From Pachyseris speciosa (Eukaryota > Cnidaria > Anthozoa > Scleractinia > Pachyseridae): DNA of 64,000 nt. Position numbers and translations under genes: made by a program. The stretch spans positions 97,501-161,500 of the forward strand of contig JAEMWC010001379.1 in the NCBI GenBank assembly GCA_016490735.1, in the 5' to 3' direction. Shown here piece after piece: positions 1 to 12,900 of the stretch. The notes below the pieces were generated by a model. That model did no database searches. It was given only the letters and a program-made list of their open reading frames with translations, and was not told the DNA's origin. How positions within the stretch are numbered: the stretch's first letter is position 1; each line of letters starts with the position of its first letter.

Positions 1-698
1 TTCGCTAACTTCTCCATGTTTTCTTTGAAAGCCTCGACAGCAGCTTCTGATTCGAGCATTTGGTACTGGTAAGGACTGGGTAAGGAACCGATTTCTCGCT
101 GATAGCAACAACGTTGAACAGAAACGGCAACAAAGGCTACAACCAATGTTCCACCAAGCAAAAGAAGCGCAGCCGTTTGTGAATTTTTTCCAGCATTGGC
201 GTAGTCGGCTTCGATTTGTAATCTCTCTTGGACTGTAGCGTTAATCAGCTTCGCTTCCTTTGTGCCTCCGAGCATGGCGCAAATGAAGTAATCTCGCTGT
301 AACAAAGCCCAGAAAATCCAAATAAACCCAGACACGGAACTTTGGATTATGATCTCCGCGAATGCATAGCTGCAAGGCCATCGGGGAAAGAGACAACAGC
401 AGTAGCGTTTAGCTCCTCGCCTGTAAGGTAATTCGTAATAGCAGCAGCCACGAACCAGATCCCAAAATCCAGAGTGAAGAAAGATCGTTGCCATGAATAA
501 AAACAAGGCAGGGACGACAAAGAAACAGCTGGCGTAGAACGCAAAGTTGTCAGGCGGACACTGGAAAAAATCTTCGCTCTTAACGATTTCGTTCAAACCG
601 AAGACTACCAATGCAACGGTTGTGTTTCGTATAGCACCCGAATGGCTTTGGAAGGCTGATTTAACCGAGGTAACAAGCGATGTAAGACTCAGCGCCAT
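1..698 (-). CDS. CALHM-like channel protein, copy 1 (3' end outside window)
   Basis: An open minus-strand frame runs from an ATG at 698 to the window edge (232 codons, no stop reached). It aligns along its length with the intact copy at 5488-6384. Shared features are the segment VFGLNEIV, a QCPPDN motif after the first membrane helix, a Cys-rich first loop (RGCCYY), an aromatic third helix ending RDYFIC, and a fourth helix followed by a Cys cluster. Four hydrophobic helices and the conserved Cys near the end of TM1 fit the calcium homeostasis modulator (CALHM) family of large-pore channels. Family knowledge suggests a plasma-membrane oligomeric pore for ions or ATP; I infer this from topology. 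It is the first of three tandem same-strand copies and, where readable, has no frame break. Confidence 0.65.
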   Translation of the reverse strand, partial: MALSLTSLVTSVKSAFQSHSGAIRNTTVALVVFGLNEIVKSEDFFQCPPDNFAFYASCFFVVPALFLFMATIFLHSGFWDLVRGCCYYELPYRRGAKRYCCCLFPRWPCSYAFAEIIIQSSVSGFIWIFWALLQRDYFICAMLGGTKEAKLINATVQERLQIEADYANAGKNSQTAALLLLGGTLVVAFVAVSVQRCCYQREIGSLPSPYQYQMLESEAAVEAFKENMEKLA

Positions 699-1816
699 TT
701 TGATCAAAGGTGGAACTCAACTTGTTAAACGGTCGGATATCAAGCGTATCTTATATTTTTGCATAGATTATAACAAAAATAGCGTGGGTGTTACTTCATC
801 AATCGCTTAATTTTGGTCACGCCATATGAGCGATTAGACCGAGTTTGAAGGCGTAGGACTCAATATATTGTTTTAGATTTAATGGTCTTATTTTAGTGTT
901 GCATCAAAAACTTCCTTTACGCTCTTTTATCATTATTATTTTTTTTTTGGATTAAATTGTGCCTTGCAAAAGGCATATCTGACTGGAAGCTTTGGACGTC
1001 ACGATTAGCCTGGGACCAAGCTCCGCAGTGGGGAGCGAAAAGAAGGAACGTGGCGAAAAAAATCGGCGAGCGAAGCAAGCCAAGCGGACACCGAGGTTTC
1101 TGTTCCAAATAAACAATCATTTTCTGTTTCGTCTCCCTTAATAAGGGAGGGCTAGGCGAAGAAATCGGTTAGGATAAGGAGTGACTAAAATCAATCGACG
1201 CCGAAAGCCTAAAGGCGAACTACCCTCCACCGAACACATATCTACCGAAACTTCAGTGTTGTTGTATGCCCCTGATATAATAGTTTCATAGCTTGATTAT
1301 ATTGCCTTCCATTGTGACCTAACAGTAAACTTCATGGTCAAAGGTTTGCCGACGAACGTTAGTTTACGTTCCTTAACTAACATCACAGCTCTTACGTTGA
1401 GATCCTTAATTTATAAGCTTCAAACGTCGAAAGTGCACTGGGTCAGCCGAGTGTTACGCTTCAAAACGTTCAAGTTATGAGATGTTTCAACTCATCACAA
1501 CTTAAGTCTTAAACAACACGGGATGTAACGTAACGAAAACAAACTGTTACAACCACTATTCACAACGGTTACGCCCTACCTTAAAAAAGAATATCCCTAA
1601 AGCAAAACTTTATAAGATACAGAGAGCTTTGAATCAAGCTTTTCTCCGAAATTTAAAGATGACAGTGTCAGCTTTCTAGGCCGCTTCGGTCTTTTGCGAC
1701 AGATTTTCTTCCTACGGCGAACGGTCTTCTGACGACTGGGCGTTATTCTCTTCTGGTAAGCCTTTTGGCGGCGGGGTGTTTTTGTCTTCCGCGGTCTCGT
1801 TCACGTACGGCTTAGA
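699..1816. other. Intergenic spacer with duplicated 3' flank and MITE debris
   Basis: No gene is visible here. About 1395-1580 resembles 5280-5420 (both contain AAACGTCGAAAGTGCACTGG and following blocks). The tandem CALHM-like copies therefore duplicated with their 3' flank. About 1190-1245 carries the dispersed block ending ACTACCCTCCACCGAACA that recurs as a hairpin near 40862. Confidence 0.6.
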
Positions 1817-2905
1817 CTATTTGTCGCCATTTGTCCGCGGATATCGCTCTTCCATCTTTTTCTTTGCGTCTTCCACAAGCTTTTTCAAATCGATCGGTTC
1901 TTGTTGGCCTGCCAAAGCAGTGACAGGAAAGTATTCATCTGCACAGTTTTTCCCTTGCTCTCGTGCGACTTGCTCCGTGTTATCTCTGAATGATTTGACT
2001 GCAGCTTCGCACTCAAGCCGTCCAACTTCCTCGTCACTGGGTAAAGGGCAATTCTTCTGGTAACAGCACCGGGCACAAGAGTGGATAAGGAAAGACAGAA
2101 TTAAATACACCAAGCAGGCCATACAGCGCGATCGTCTGCGAGACCCTTCCCACATTAGCACATTCCTCTGCCTACTCAGGTGTTGCTTTGCCATTCTTCA
2201 CCTCTGCGACTTTTTCTCCTCCGAGTTTATAGCAAATATAGTAATCACGTTGTATGAAGGCCCAGAAAACCCAGATAAGACCGATCAAAAAACTCTGATA
2301 GATAATTTCTACTGGAGTTCAACTGAAAGAAGACCAGCTACAACGAAAGCTACCACGATGGTTACAACCATAGCAACAGCCATGAAAGACCTTTCAAAAC
2401 CCGCTGTGAAGAAGGATCGGCGCCATGGGGAGCAGGGTTGGCGCAGTGGTGAGAGCGCTCGCCTTTCACCAATGTGTCCCGGGTTCGATTCTCGGACTCG
2501 GCGTCACAAGTGGGCTGAGTTTGTTGGTTCTCTACTCTGCTCCGAGAGGTTTTTCTCCGGGTACTCCGGTTTTCCCCTCTCGCCAAAAACCAACATTTGA
2601 TTTGATTTGATTTAGCGTTCATTTGATTTAGTCTCCCCAATTAGTAGAGCATCTGTGCTCAGCTAGAAAGATTTGAGACTTTAATAAAGCTGTTATTATG
2701 AATATAACCACGCCAGGGACGGTGAAAAACAGCATGGCATATGACTTGAAACCATTGGGGGACAACTGAAAAAGTTATCCTCGATGGTTTCGCTCAAGCC
2801 AAATAATATCAAGGTAACGATTATGTTTTTTACTTCCCCTGGATAGTCTGCGATCTTCTCTTTCAGAAAGCCAATAACAGCCGCTCCTGTCAACCTCTCC
2901 GTCAT
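1817..2905 (-). pseudogene. CALHM-like copy 2, broken by a SINE insertion and frameshifts
   Basis: Reading the minus strand from an ATG at 2905, the product starts like its neighbours (TM1 ending in FGLSETIEDNFFSCPP) but leaves frame right after the CPP motif. The homology then resumes, is cut at about 2428-2692 by inserted DNA absent from the copy at 5488-6384, and continues to a C-terminal part ending at 1817. That part has the family tail (LPSDEEV, FRDNTEQVAREQG, DEYFPVTAL). The flanking sequences GAAGGATCGGCGCCATG and TTATGAATATAACCACG are contiguous in the intact copy, so the insertion is secondary. The multiple lesions make a functional product very unlikely. Confidence 0.75.
2428..2692 (+). 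mobile_element. tRNA-derived SINE insertion inside CALHM-like copy 2
   Basis: It starts with a tRNA-like head carrying an A-box-like stretch (TTGGCGCAGTGGTGAGAGCG) and a B box (GGTTCGATTC at 2482-2491). The tail is repeats of the pentamer ATTTG (2593-2613). Some further non-homologous sequence lies before the gene resumes near 2693. I see no clean target-site duplication. Confidence 0.7.
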
Positions 2906-3380
2906 TTTGATTCCTAGTAATTTCACACCTGGCTGTGTTTTCTGTTTCTGGGATCATTTTACAATAACTGTCAAAATTCTTGCGCTCTAATTGGCTAATT
3001 TTTATCATCAATAAGAGGTCCGTTTCATCCACAAAGCTCACTTCCGGCGTTTCTGCGCAAGCGCTAACTAAAAATAAAAACTCACAACAGCAAGAATGAT
3101 GCCTGCTGTCACACATCGGAAAACGTCGATTCACCTTGTGACTTTGAAGTCTGAACAACTAATATGTTATAAGGGAAGTGTCTATACGAATGTTTGCATA
3201 CTCAACAGCGAGAAGAAAGCTTTTAACTGGATCAAACTGAACTCCAGGACCCAGTTGCTCGAAGCATGGTTAGCTGTAACCCGGGTTAAATACCATGACG
3301 ACCTATAGGTTTTAATACATCTTGACCAATGGTTAGCGCTAATCATGCGTCGAGCAACTCAGCCCAGATGTTTTGAATTA

Positions 3381-3913
3381 GGGCTTGTTTACATGGAGGG
3401 AGGGTGCCCCGGCTAACCGAGCTACTCTGGGAGGGCCAACGTTTCATACGTGTATTTAGTAAACGCATTGAAGCGTTTACATGCTAGACAGGGTAACCCG
3501 CCTTCCCGGGGCACCCTTCTAGGCGGGCTAGCTTTTTGCCATGTAAACGGTTCGTACCGGGTTATCCCGGCTAGCCGAGGTGAGAAGACCGTGAAAACAG
3601 CGATATATAATATTCCAGGTCAGCTTTTAAAGTTAACTGCCCCTGGTGACAACGATCAATTACCAGAGTGCAAAATAAAGACCCTGCACACTAAAAAACG
3701 GCCGCTCACGGAACGAGCAATCAACCAATTGAACTTACCGTTAAAAAAGTTTCCATTGTCCGCCATCTTGTTTGCTGTTCTCACGGCCGCTCTAAAAATA
3801 GCCCACTGACTATCCCGCTTAGGTGAGTGGCATATAAAGGCGGGTTTTGTTTTAATCCTTCTAGCCGGGTAACTCAGTTAGCTGGGGCACCCTCCCTCCA
3901 TGTCAACAGGCCC
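3381..3913. mobile_element. Harbinger-like MITE (TTA target duplication)
   Basis: The ends are inverted repeats: the left begins GGGCTTGTTTACATGGAGGG and the right, reverse-complemented, begins GGGCCTGTTGACATGGAGGG. A TTA trinucleotide lies immediately outside each end. Length is 533 bp with no transposase. A 3 bp TTA/TAA duplication suggests the PIF/Harbinger group. Confidence 0.7.
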
Positions 3914-4240
3914 TTAGTCTGCCGTGTTTCCCCGTGGCCGCTCCATACTTTAAATTAATTTTGAGTAGTACATTTTGTTGAATAACTCAAGTACGGGATA
4001 TCATACACCCCTGAGACTGACAGGTAGTTTATTTACTATTTTCCCACAATACCTCAATTTCTGGACATTAGTATAAGCGATTTTAGTTTTTACTTGCGTG
4101 ACGTGAAACTGACCGGAGAAACCTTACTCGCTTTCTTATGTTTCAAATGACGTATTTGTAAACAGTTTCACTCTGCTGATTATTTTTTCTCGTCACATTT
4201 CACCGAGATTCCATTGACGTTTATGCAAAAAAATCCTTTG

Positions 4241-4517
4241 CAACCTCGTACCCAGGGTCTTCGTTTCCCATGACCAGTGGTCAGTAAACGAGCGACCCTG
4301 GAAAGATCCGATTTGAAGTCTGAAAATATCGGACTTCGGGCTGAACTGCGCATGCTCAGGGTTCAGCTCCGTGTAAGAGTTTGTAAGAGTTGTTTTACTT
4401 CCGTTTATTTGAATTGTTTGAAAAAGCCAATCACAATCGTCAACCTATCGGATCTTTCGAGAGTCGCTCGTTTCGTCAAGTCTGCGCAGTACGGAACGAA
4501 GTCTCTTGGGACGAGAA
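4241..4517. mobile_element. Short MITE with CCTCGTaCCCAGGG-type ends
   Basis: The left end CAACCTCGTACCCAGGGTCT is mirrored by a diverged right end (CTTGGGACGAGA). A second, smaller copy of the same end type lies at 8314-8394. No coding capacity. The right boundary is approximate. Confidence 0.4.
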
Positions 4518-5487
4518 TGGATACTTTGTTGCCTGCGATTCGGTGTTGTAGTTTCACAACCGGAATTCATGTTTCATAACGCAAAATTAAAGTTTAACAA
4601 AGCACCTTTTACAGTTTTACAACGCAACATTATAGGCTTACAATGCGGCGTTGTTTTTACAAACTCCATTCCTATTTCAAACAAGAGGTAAAGTTCCGTC
4701 AAACTTGAAACTCTTGAAACATGATAACCCACTGTACCTTACAATGTACCACTGTGAATCATTAATCTCGTACCTAGGCCTTCTACGATACCAGAAACTC
4801 GCTTACTCGTGCGGCCGCAAATAAATTTATCATTGTATAGCGAGTGATGGACGCCCGGGGATGAAGCTCGATCTCTTAGGGAAAAAGAAAGGTTACAGAA
4901 CCCAAGGAACACTCACACCTTAACACAACACGTAAATACTCAACTTCAAGCGATATTTTCATAATGTATTGTCAAAAAGATACCCTGCTCAACTGCTACT
5001 TTCTTACCAAGCGATCTGAATGTGCACCAAATTTTGGCTACTGATTCATCGGCGTCTGGGACTTGATCACGGCATTTCACGTTGTACCCGGCGGAAATCT
5101 CGAAAATGAAAAATCTCTGGAAAGTTTTACAGTAATTTCATAGGTAGTTTTCTGAAGGGATTCTACTGACAAAATATGAAAGAATCCGAAATTTCAGTTT
5201 TGACCGCGAATTCTAGATATTTACAGTTTCACAGCCAGTCGCTCTTAAGTTCCTTAACTTACACCAAGGAGCTCATAAGCTCAGATCTTAATTTATGAGC
5301 TTAAAACGTCGAAAGTGCACTGGATCAGTGTTACGCTTCAAGACGTTCCGTTATAAGACGTTTCAACTTCATACAGAGCACCGGACGTTACAACCTCTAT
5401 TCTTAACACACTGCCTAACCCAATAGGGCTTTGAATCAAGCTTCTTTTTCCCGGAATTTTTTAAGTTCAGTGTCAACTTCCTTAAGC

Positions 5488-6384
5488 TTAAGTCATTTGC
5501 GACTGTTCTGACGGCGTGTAGTTCACATACGGCTGGGATTTGTCGCCAGTTGTCTGCGGATAACGAGCTGCCATCTTTTTCTTCGCGTCAATCACAAGCG
5601 TTTTCAAATTGCTTTGTTCTTCCTGGGCTCCATGCTGGCCTATCAAAGCCGTGACGGGAAAGTATTCATCTGCATATTTTTCCCCTTGCTCTCGCGCGAC
5701 TTGCTCCGTGTTATCTCTGAATGTTTTGACCGCAGCTTCTGACTCAAGCCTTTCAACTTCCTCGTCACTGGGTAGAGAGCTGATTTCTTTCTCGCAACAG
5801 CACTGGTCAACAGAGAGGACCGCGAAAGCCACAAGTAATACACCAAGCAGGCCAAACAGCGCGATCATCTGCGACGCCCTTCCCACGTTAGCATATTCCT
5901 CTGCTTGCTCCGGTGTTGCTTTGCCATTCTCCACTTCTGCAACCTTTTCTCCGCCGAGTTTATAGCAAATATAGTAATCACGTTGTAGAAACGCCCAGAA
6001 AACCCAGATGAGCCCGAGCGAAAAACTCTGACAGACGATTTCCACCAGAGTCCAGCTGCAACACCAACGTGGTGTCAGGCAACGACAGAAGCGTTTGTTC
6101 AGGTCTTTCGGTCCTTCGTGGTAGCAGCAACCACGAACGACGTTCCAAAAGCTGCTACGAAGAAGGATCGCCGCTATGAATATAAACACGGCAGGGATGG
6201 TGAAGAAACAGATGGCGTACAGTTTGAAATTATCGGGAGGACAATTGAAAAAGTTCACCTCGACGACTTCGCTCAAGCCAAAAACCATCACACCAACGAT
6301 TATGTTTCGTACTCCTCCAGGATGGTTTTCGATAAGATCTTTTAGGAAGCGAATAACAGCGTGTCCTCTCAACGTCCCCGCCAT
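5488..6384 (-). CDS. CALHM-like channel protein, copy 3 (intact, single exon)
   Basis: This is a 298-codon intact frame. Hydrophobic helices lie at about residues 25-43, 56-76, 113-133 and 172-192. The motif FFNCPPDN (Cys48) follows TM1, and a second candidate extracellular Cys is at about 140 after TM3 (RDYYICYKLGG). The cytosolic tail of about 100 residues is charged and helical, ending in a polar SQPYVNYTP stretch. Four helices with intracellular termini and the Cys after TM1 match CALHM family architecture and length (300-350 residues). By family knowledge such proteins assemble as large-pore plasma-membrane channels; gating and permeant are unknown. It is the only intact copy of the three tandem genes. 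The alternative is an uncharacterised four-TM protein of similar topology. Confidence 0.7.
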   Translation of the reverse strand: MAGTLRGHAVIRFLKDLIENHPGGVRNIIVGVMVFGLSEVVEVNFFNCPPDNFKLYAICFFTIPAVFIFIAAILLRSSFWNVVRGCCYHEGPKDLNKRFCRCLTPRWCCSWTLVEIVCQSFSLGLIWVFWAFLQRDYYICYKLGGEKVAEVENGKATPEQAEEYANVGRASQMIALFGLLGVLLVAFAVLSVDQCCCEKEISSLPSDEEVERLESEAAVKTFRDNTEQVAREQGEKYADEYFPVTALIGQHGAQEEQSNLKTLVIDAKKKMAARYPQTTGDKSQPYVNYTPSEQSQMT

Positions 6385-6969
6385 TTTGATTCCAGGTAAT
6401 CTTACAATAGTTTGTGGCTTCAGTTTCGAGGAGTCTTGCCCACGTGATAATCAGGTGGGCTCTGCTGTGTTCCAAGCTACCGCTCTTCCTTCCCGAGTTT
6501 GAAAACTAAGCCACTTCTTGCGACGTACCACGTGTTCGAAAAAACACCTTCAAACTGGGATTCGAATTGACAGCTTAACGACTTTCGTTAGGTTGAAATA
6601 AAAAACACGAGTTAACTTTTATTTCAAAACAAGACACCAAAAGCAACGTGTTCTTCAAGATTTAATTAAGACTCTTTATGAATTCACATGAAAAATTTAA
6701 GTTGCTTATTGTGTGCAGCATCAGTTTTGAATTTCTTTAGACGCATAATTCGGTAGGACAGATTACAGCTTAACAATTTGACCTTTTGTGTGAAAGATAA
6801 AAAAAAGACATGAATCAACGTTCATGACAGAAGGCCATACAGCGAAAGCAACGTGTTTTTCGGGGGTTAATTTTAGAAGAATCTTGATAAATCCATATAA
6901 AAATTTCACCTGCTGATTGTGCGCATTATTATTATTGAATTTCGAATAGAAATTATTATTGTAGACAGA
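6385..6969. other. AT-rich spacer: CALHM-like copy 3 upstream region and 3' end of the SBNO-like gene
   Basis: No gene seen. It holds the upstream region of the minus-strand CALHM-like gene and the presumed 3' UTR of the gene ending at 6970. A direct repeat pair is recognisable (AGCAACGTGTT at about 6642 and 6848, each followed by similar AT-rich sequence). Confidence 0.5.
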
Positions 6970-9900
6970 TTATTCGATCAGACAGCCATCAATGTGTTCA
7001 TTGATCTCGGCATTTTTCGCTTCGCTGGCAAATTTCACTCCACAAACAGGGCAGAAAATTGCCTTCTTTTCTACAGTTACAGTCGATTTTTCAGTCCCTT
7101 TCGCAAACGAGCACAGAATACTTGACTGTTTCTGTCGTTTGCTAGTCCTTAACAACGCATCAGAACTATTTCGTTTCAAAGACGTCTTTCCTTTCGCGTT
7201 CTCTTTTGACAGGGGCTCGGAGAGATGGCGCGTAATGCCATTACACCTGACGGGACCTTCCGAGGTTCCCTTCTGCTGTGGGCGGCCCTGGTTTTTTGTT
7301 TCCTTTGATTTGAAGTAAAATGATTTGACTTCTTTTTTATTTGCGACTGAAGCAGTTTGTGTCTCAGTCGAGCCTTTACTGCTTGCTACCTGTTCCTTTA
7401 TGTTAATCAAGCCGCAATCTTTCTCGACGCATTCATTTTCTCTACTCGTGTCTCCTGCATCTCCAAAGTTTCGATCTTCCACTTCAAGCGTTGGTTCAAC
7501 GGCTTTCGGTTTAAAGAAATTCTTAATAGTGACAGGGGGTGTAGTCGATTTGGTTAACGTTCTCAAATTAATTAGTGTTTCTGGTTCCTCGTAAGCTTGG
7601 CTAGCTTTTGACGGCTGTTTTGAAGGTGCTGTTATACCCAAGACACCATTTTGTTTCTCCTGTATCAAAGGGAGAAAAAAAAGACTAGAAGTAATGAAAT
7701 AAACAAAACCGAAAAAACAATGAAAACATCAGAAAAACGCAAAACCAAGATAACAAGTGTGGTCTTTCCTTGGCTTTCGGATGTAAAATATACAGTAATA
7801 CTGATTGATGAGATAGAATATGTCAGCTTCCTAAAAATAATTAAATTCATACTTTTGCTTACTGAACGTACAGAACAAAAAGAATCCAGAGCGCACTTAC
7901 TAAAACGGTGTCGATTACTTTTTGTTCCTTCAGAAACAACGTCACTTCCGGTATGAGTTGCTCTGGGTAACGCAAACCAACCAGCCGCTGACCATTATCC
8001 AGCTCAACGCGGACTACTCTCAGAGAACGACTCTCCTTTCTGTGGAAAAGGATACAGTTAATAGGGCAATTTGGTTAATTCTCGATGAACCAAACACAAA
8101 ATGTTTTCACTCCTCCAATCACAAAACAATACCACGCAAATAACTTTAGGGTAACAGATGACACCATTAGACCGGTAATCAAGCACCATGTTTGTCCAGC
8201 GTTAAATTTCTCTACGCAACTTTCCTGGTTAAACATACAGGTCAATTATGACAACTGAGGGAAAGATAATTTAAGTTAAAATGCTTTGGTGCTCAATCAA
8301 ATTCTATGATCCACAACCTCGTTCCCAGGGCTCCTCCCTTGAAATTTCCCGCCATGTTCAAATTCACAAGGGAAAAGCCCTGGAAACGAGGTTGTCTCAT
8401 GTAGTATCAAGGCGAATATGAGGGGTACAGACGTGTGAGAAAAAAAAAAAAAGAAACATGGAGAAACAATAATTTATTATACTCAAGGAAAATATTAAAC
8501 TTACGTGAGACCGAGTTTATCAGCGTGTTTAGCCATGGCAAGTTCCAAGGCAGACAGAAGGGGAATAATGCCACCGCATAATAGATGGATTTGAGTGATG
8601 CGACAGCCAGCTACAAGAGAAAAACACAGAATTATCCATCATAGGCACCACAGACCACGCAAACTGGCGTTTTCTACTGCATGAAAAGCAACCACAGGCA
8701 CCCCAAGACTCTTAACGCATATTCTGCCGCCACAGGCCTCGCAAGCATCGAGGCAAAATTGTGTTTTCGACTGAGTTTAACAGCAGCCATAGTTCCCCCA
8801 AGACTTGCCTTTTGGGGCACTATGGTTGCTTTTCATTCAGTCGAAAACGCAAGTTTGTTGTTTTTGCCGAAACATATAAAGCCACCACAGACCATCCAAG
8901 AATCGAAGCAAACTCGTGTACTCTTCTGTACAGCGCGGTTTTCAGTTGAGTGTGTTAAGTAATTGTCGTTTGCTACGCTTTCGATTTCCCCCGCCGTGTG
9001 ATTGGTCGGTTAAACTCGCGCCACTTTCTCAACTAAAGAAAACCAAAACCAAAACCAATCGACCGCCGACCGGTTAGCTCAGTGGTAGAGCATCGGACTA
9101 GCGTGCGGGAGGTCGCGGGTTCAAACCCCGGCCGGACCAACACTCAGGGTCTTTAAATAATTGAGGAGAAAGTGCTGCCTTTGTAGTAACATCTGCAAAT
9201 GGTTAGACTTTCTAGTCTTCTCGGATAAGGACAATAAACCGTAGACCCCGTTTCACAACTCTTCATAATTGATTTTGTGGGACGTAAAGAAACACACACT
9301 GTTCTAAAAGAGTAGGGGACGTAGTTCCCGGTGTGGTGGTGGTGGTTATGGTTAAATGCTCGGAGATATTAGCTGCAAAAGCTACTCTAAAAGCCGAGGG
9401 GAAATAAAGTAAGTATGTGTATGCACGCGCGCATTTTCCGGCGGTTTGCGCTGGTGACATGTAACTGCTTTGAATTCTGATTGGCTCATTGCACCGTGTG
9501 CCTTAGTGTTGGTTTCAAGAAACTCAATTGAAAACCCCTCTACAAAAAAAAAAAAAAAAAAGAAATCAAAGACAAATTTGCTTGCGATTAGGTGGCAGAG
9601 GATAGTATGTCTTTCTGGAGTTACCGTACTTGACTTACTTTTACAAGAAGGACCAGTCTTGCATCCCATACCGTGAATGCACTGATCTCTTGTTCTCTCA
9701 TACTGTGCTTTCCATCCTGCTTCTATTGAGACACACACAAAAAAATACAGAAAAATTACGATGCTTGGACAATTGCTACTGAAACTCACCCTTAAGGGTG
9801 CTTTTACAAGAGCGAGTTTTCCTTGACAAGTTTTTTTTATTATTATCGAGCTCTCTTGTTCTAAAATAAGTAAGTTAAACCACTGATAGTAAGAATTCCC

Positions 9901-12900
9901 TCTGAAATAATTATGTGCCAGCGATACCAAACCAACTAACCCACAGAAAATACAGCGATTTCATTACTTGTTCGACAAAGTAAACGCGTTTAAGTTTTGC
10001 TTGGTTTCGGTTTGTTGCCCGAGAACTTTGCAGAGATGAATTGATGTTTCTCAGTTTTCATACTGGTTAATCAGCCGAAGCTAATCCATATTTGGGTATT
10101 ACTTAGCCGGAACACGAACAAGGATTTCTAGGGAACTAGTGACCGCAGCAACAAAACGCATATGGAACCATAATTCAAGGTCAAAAGAAAATCGCCCCAT
10201 CATTTGGTTTGAAGTAGAGGTCAGTCATAAGCTCTGGCGCCGCATTTCCAAGGATAACAACAGAAGGAAATTTGCTGCTCCTAACCTGCGTCTTCCAATG
10301 ATATCTTGTTGTACTTTTGAAGCAGGTCAGCTTTTTCTTCCTCAAAGGGTGACCGACCTGTATTTGGTCTGCAAGAAAATCCATAAGTTTACATGGTTTA
10401 TGTTTCTGTGCAGTAACTCCACCCGAAAGGAAATGTGTTTGAAGCCTTTTTCCAAAGTGAATCACACATAAAATAAGCAAAACATAACCTGGTTTGCATC
10501 TCACTTGTCAAGCTGAAGCTTTTTACCTTGTAATATTAAACAGATGCTTCGAAGTCTCCTTCTGTATCGCCAAAAGATAAAGCCGTCTTCCTTTCTGTTC
10601 CCGTTTTGAACAATAAAATCCGTCAAACTTCTTGGAACCGTTCTCTTGAAACAGCTTCACCGCCGAGTCCCAGTCTATACCGCGATCAACGTTAACAGTC
10701 ACGTGCCTGAAAGAGAAACGGCCACGTGATCACAGGATTGGCAGCTGTCAATTAGAAGAAGCACTAAGAACCGCGATACTTACTTTGTTTCCATGAGACC
10801 CCTTTGAAAGTCGGTAAAAACAGGTTGAGGGGCGCCGACCATCGTGATGGAAGATCCAGATACGTCTGTCACGCCTTCACTGTACCTGTGTAATGTCACG
10901 CAACAGTAGTGGTGAACAATTTCAGTATTTTCAGAAATTCTGAAATACCACTGAAACGTCCTGAGTATGGGCGTGGCCTTACAGGAGGTTGGACCACATG
11001 ACGTCTATATTTTAAAGTATCAGGTGCATAAATTATATGTTCAGATAACTCACCTTCCTTCGCGTTTTGCAGTTTCGATCGAGGCATTTAAACTCTCACA
11101 AAAGTATGAGAATAGCTATAAATAAACAGAAAAGTGTAAATTTGAGGTAAGGACAGATAATGATGATGAAAAAGTTGTTTATATTTCCTAAAGCCACCAT
11201 ATCAAATATTCGTTAGTATGTAGATTGCGTTGAAACCCCGATACAGCTGACTTCCTGATCCAACAAACTGAAATGGTGGACTTCAGGACATTTAAAAACA
11301 GCCAAATCTGTGATCACTTTTAAAAATTTCTCAATTCTTTGAATCCCTTCTTTGAAAGTTACCTGGCTGGATGTATAGGGAAGTATTTTGTACTTACCAG
11401 ATTTTGCCTCTCCACACTGAGCCCCAAAATGCGGTTCAAGAACCTTCCAACATCACTGGCTTCTTTATCTTTTACAACAAAACTGGTGTCTGCAATTCCC
11501 ATGGACAGAAGACATTCCTGTAAAGCCAGGCGCAGGACCTATTAGTGAGGTACGATTAACCTACTGTAGGTGAAGAGAATTGCACAAGGATTATTCTAGA
11601 ATAACTCACCCTGGCGATAGAGTTGAACTCTGTGAATTCATATTTATCAGGAATCTGAGCCGCTGAGAGCACCTTCGACAAAGGGACCCCTGGACAAATG
11701 GATTGCTGAAGACAGAAGAAGAAACAACGTTTCATACACATACTCTCACCACCACCTATTTTCAAAACCAGAAAAATAGAGACTCCAGTAGCCAAATTGC
11801 ACCGCAGAAAAGTACTGCTCAGTAGCTTTCATTTGAATGGTCACACTTTAGGATTTCACCCAGACTCAAAAGTTGGAATCACCTTGTACAGCAGAATAAA
11901 CAGCACCACAGGAAAGTACTGCTCAGTAGCTTTCACTTGAATGGTCACACTTCAGAATTTCATCCACAGACTCAAAAGTTAGAACTACTCAAGCGTAGCA
12001 GCTTTCAGATTACACTCTCACAAAAGTTTAGTACAGTGGCTAAAATAAAGGTTCAAAGGCTGAAGATCTTAGAAGGTTAAAACCTGAGCGACAGTGGGTG
12101 CTTACCATTTGTCAGAAAAATCCGGAAATTTCGGTTTGAAGTCAAATGGTAAGGTCATTTTCCGGAAAATATTTTCGGAAATTGTGGACAATCTCCAGAG
12201 GTAGTCCTCTTTTCCCGTTCGGAACGGAATTTCGGAAATTTGCTTTCCATTTGACCGAACCGTTCCGTTTCCAGGTCCTTTTGCGCCAGAACGAGTGAGT
12301 GCGCATGACGGAACGCCTTGCAGTAAATGGTTAGCTCCAATCTCATCCGGTTGGTCGGTAAATTCGGAAAATCGCTTACCATTATTCAACGGTCATTCCA
12401 TCCGAATTTTTCTGGCAAATGGTAAGCACCCAGTAGAACAGTTTTTTTTTCATACCAAAGTGATGGCTTGGTACATATTCCTTAAAGCAGACCGGCCGTA
12501 CGGTGTATCGAAATTGAACTGGGTCAAGTCCGCCCCAGTTGCCGCTCGTCTGTCCCCTTTTGTGAGTGCACCTGTAGCAAAAAATTCCGTCAGCAAGGTT
12601 CATGAAACCAAACAAATCTTTCAGACAGCACGAATCACGCTAACTGAAGATTTATTTGTTCCGTTGTTTTTAATGAAAATGTGAAGTTAACCATAGAATG
12701 CTTACTTTTTCTTTGTGGGGGGTCCTTCTTCTTTGCGGGGTGTGTGTGTGAGGGGGGGGGGTGTGTCTGTGTGGGGGTGGGGGTGGAAGAGAGACTCCGT
12801 AACTACAATACAAAAACACTAACAAACATTCAAGGACAAAAAATCACTTTCTGACAAAGCAGGAGTCCTAGTTGAAATGATTTCGGTTCAAGATAGGAGG

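Larger units (their letters stand above)
2906..5487. other. Gene-free spacer with two MITEs
   Basis: I find no credible gene between CALHM-like copies 2 and 3. The identifiable content is the MITEs at 3381-3913 and 4241-4517 and, at 5280-5420, the duplicated 3' flank shared with 1395-1580. Short open frames here show no family resemblance. Confidence 0.5.

Noticed and set aside
9067..9140. tRNA genes at 9067, 14572 and 38347
   Set aside because: A and B boxes are present, but the acceptor stem does not close properly and all three are followed by the same non-tRNA body, so they are SINE heads.
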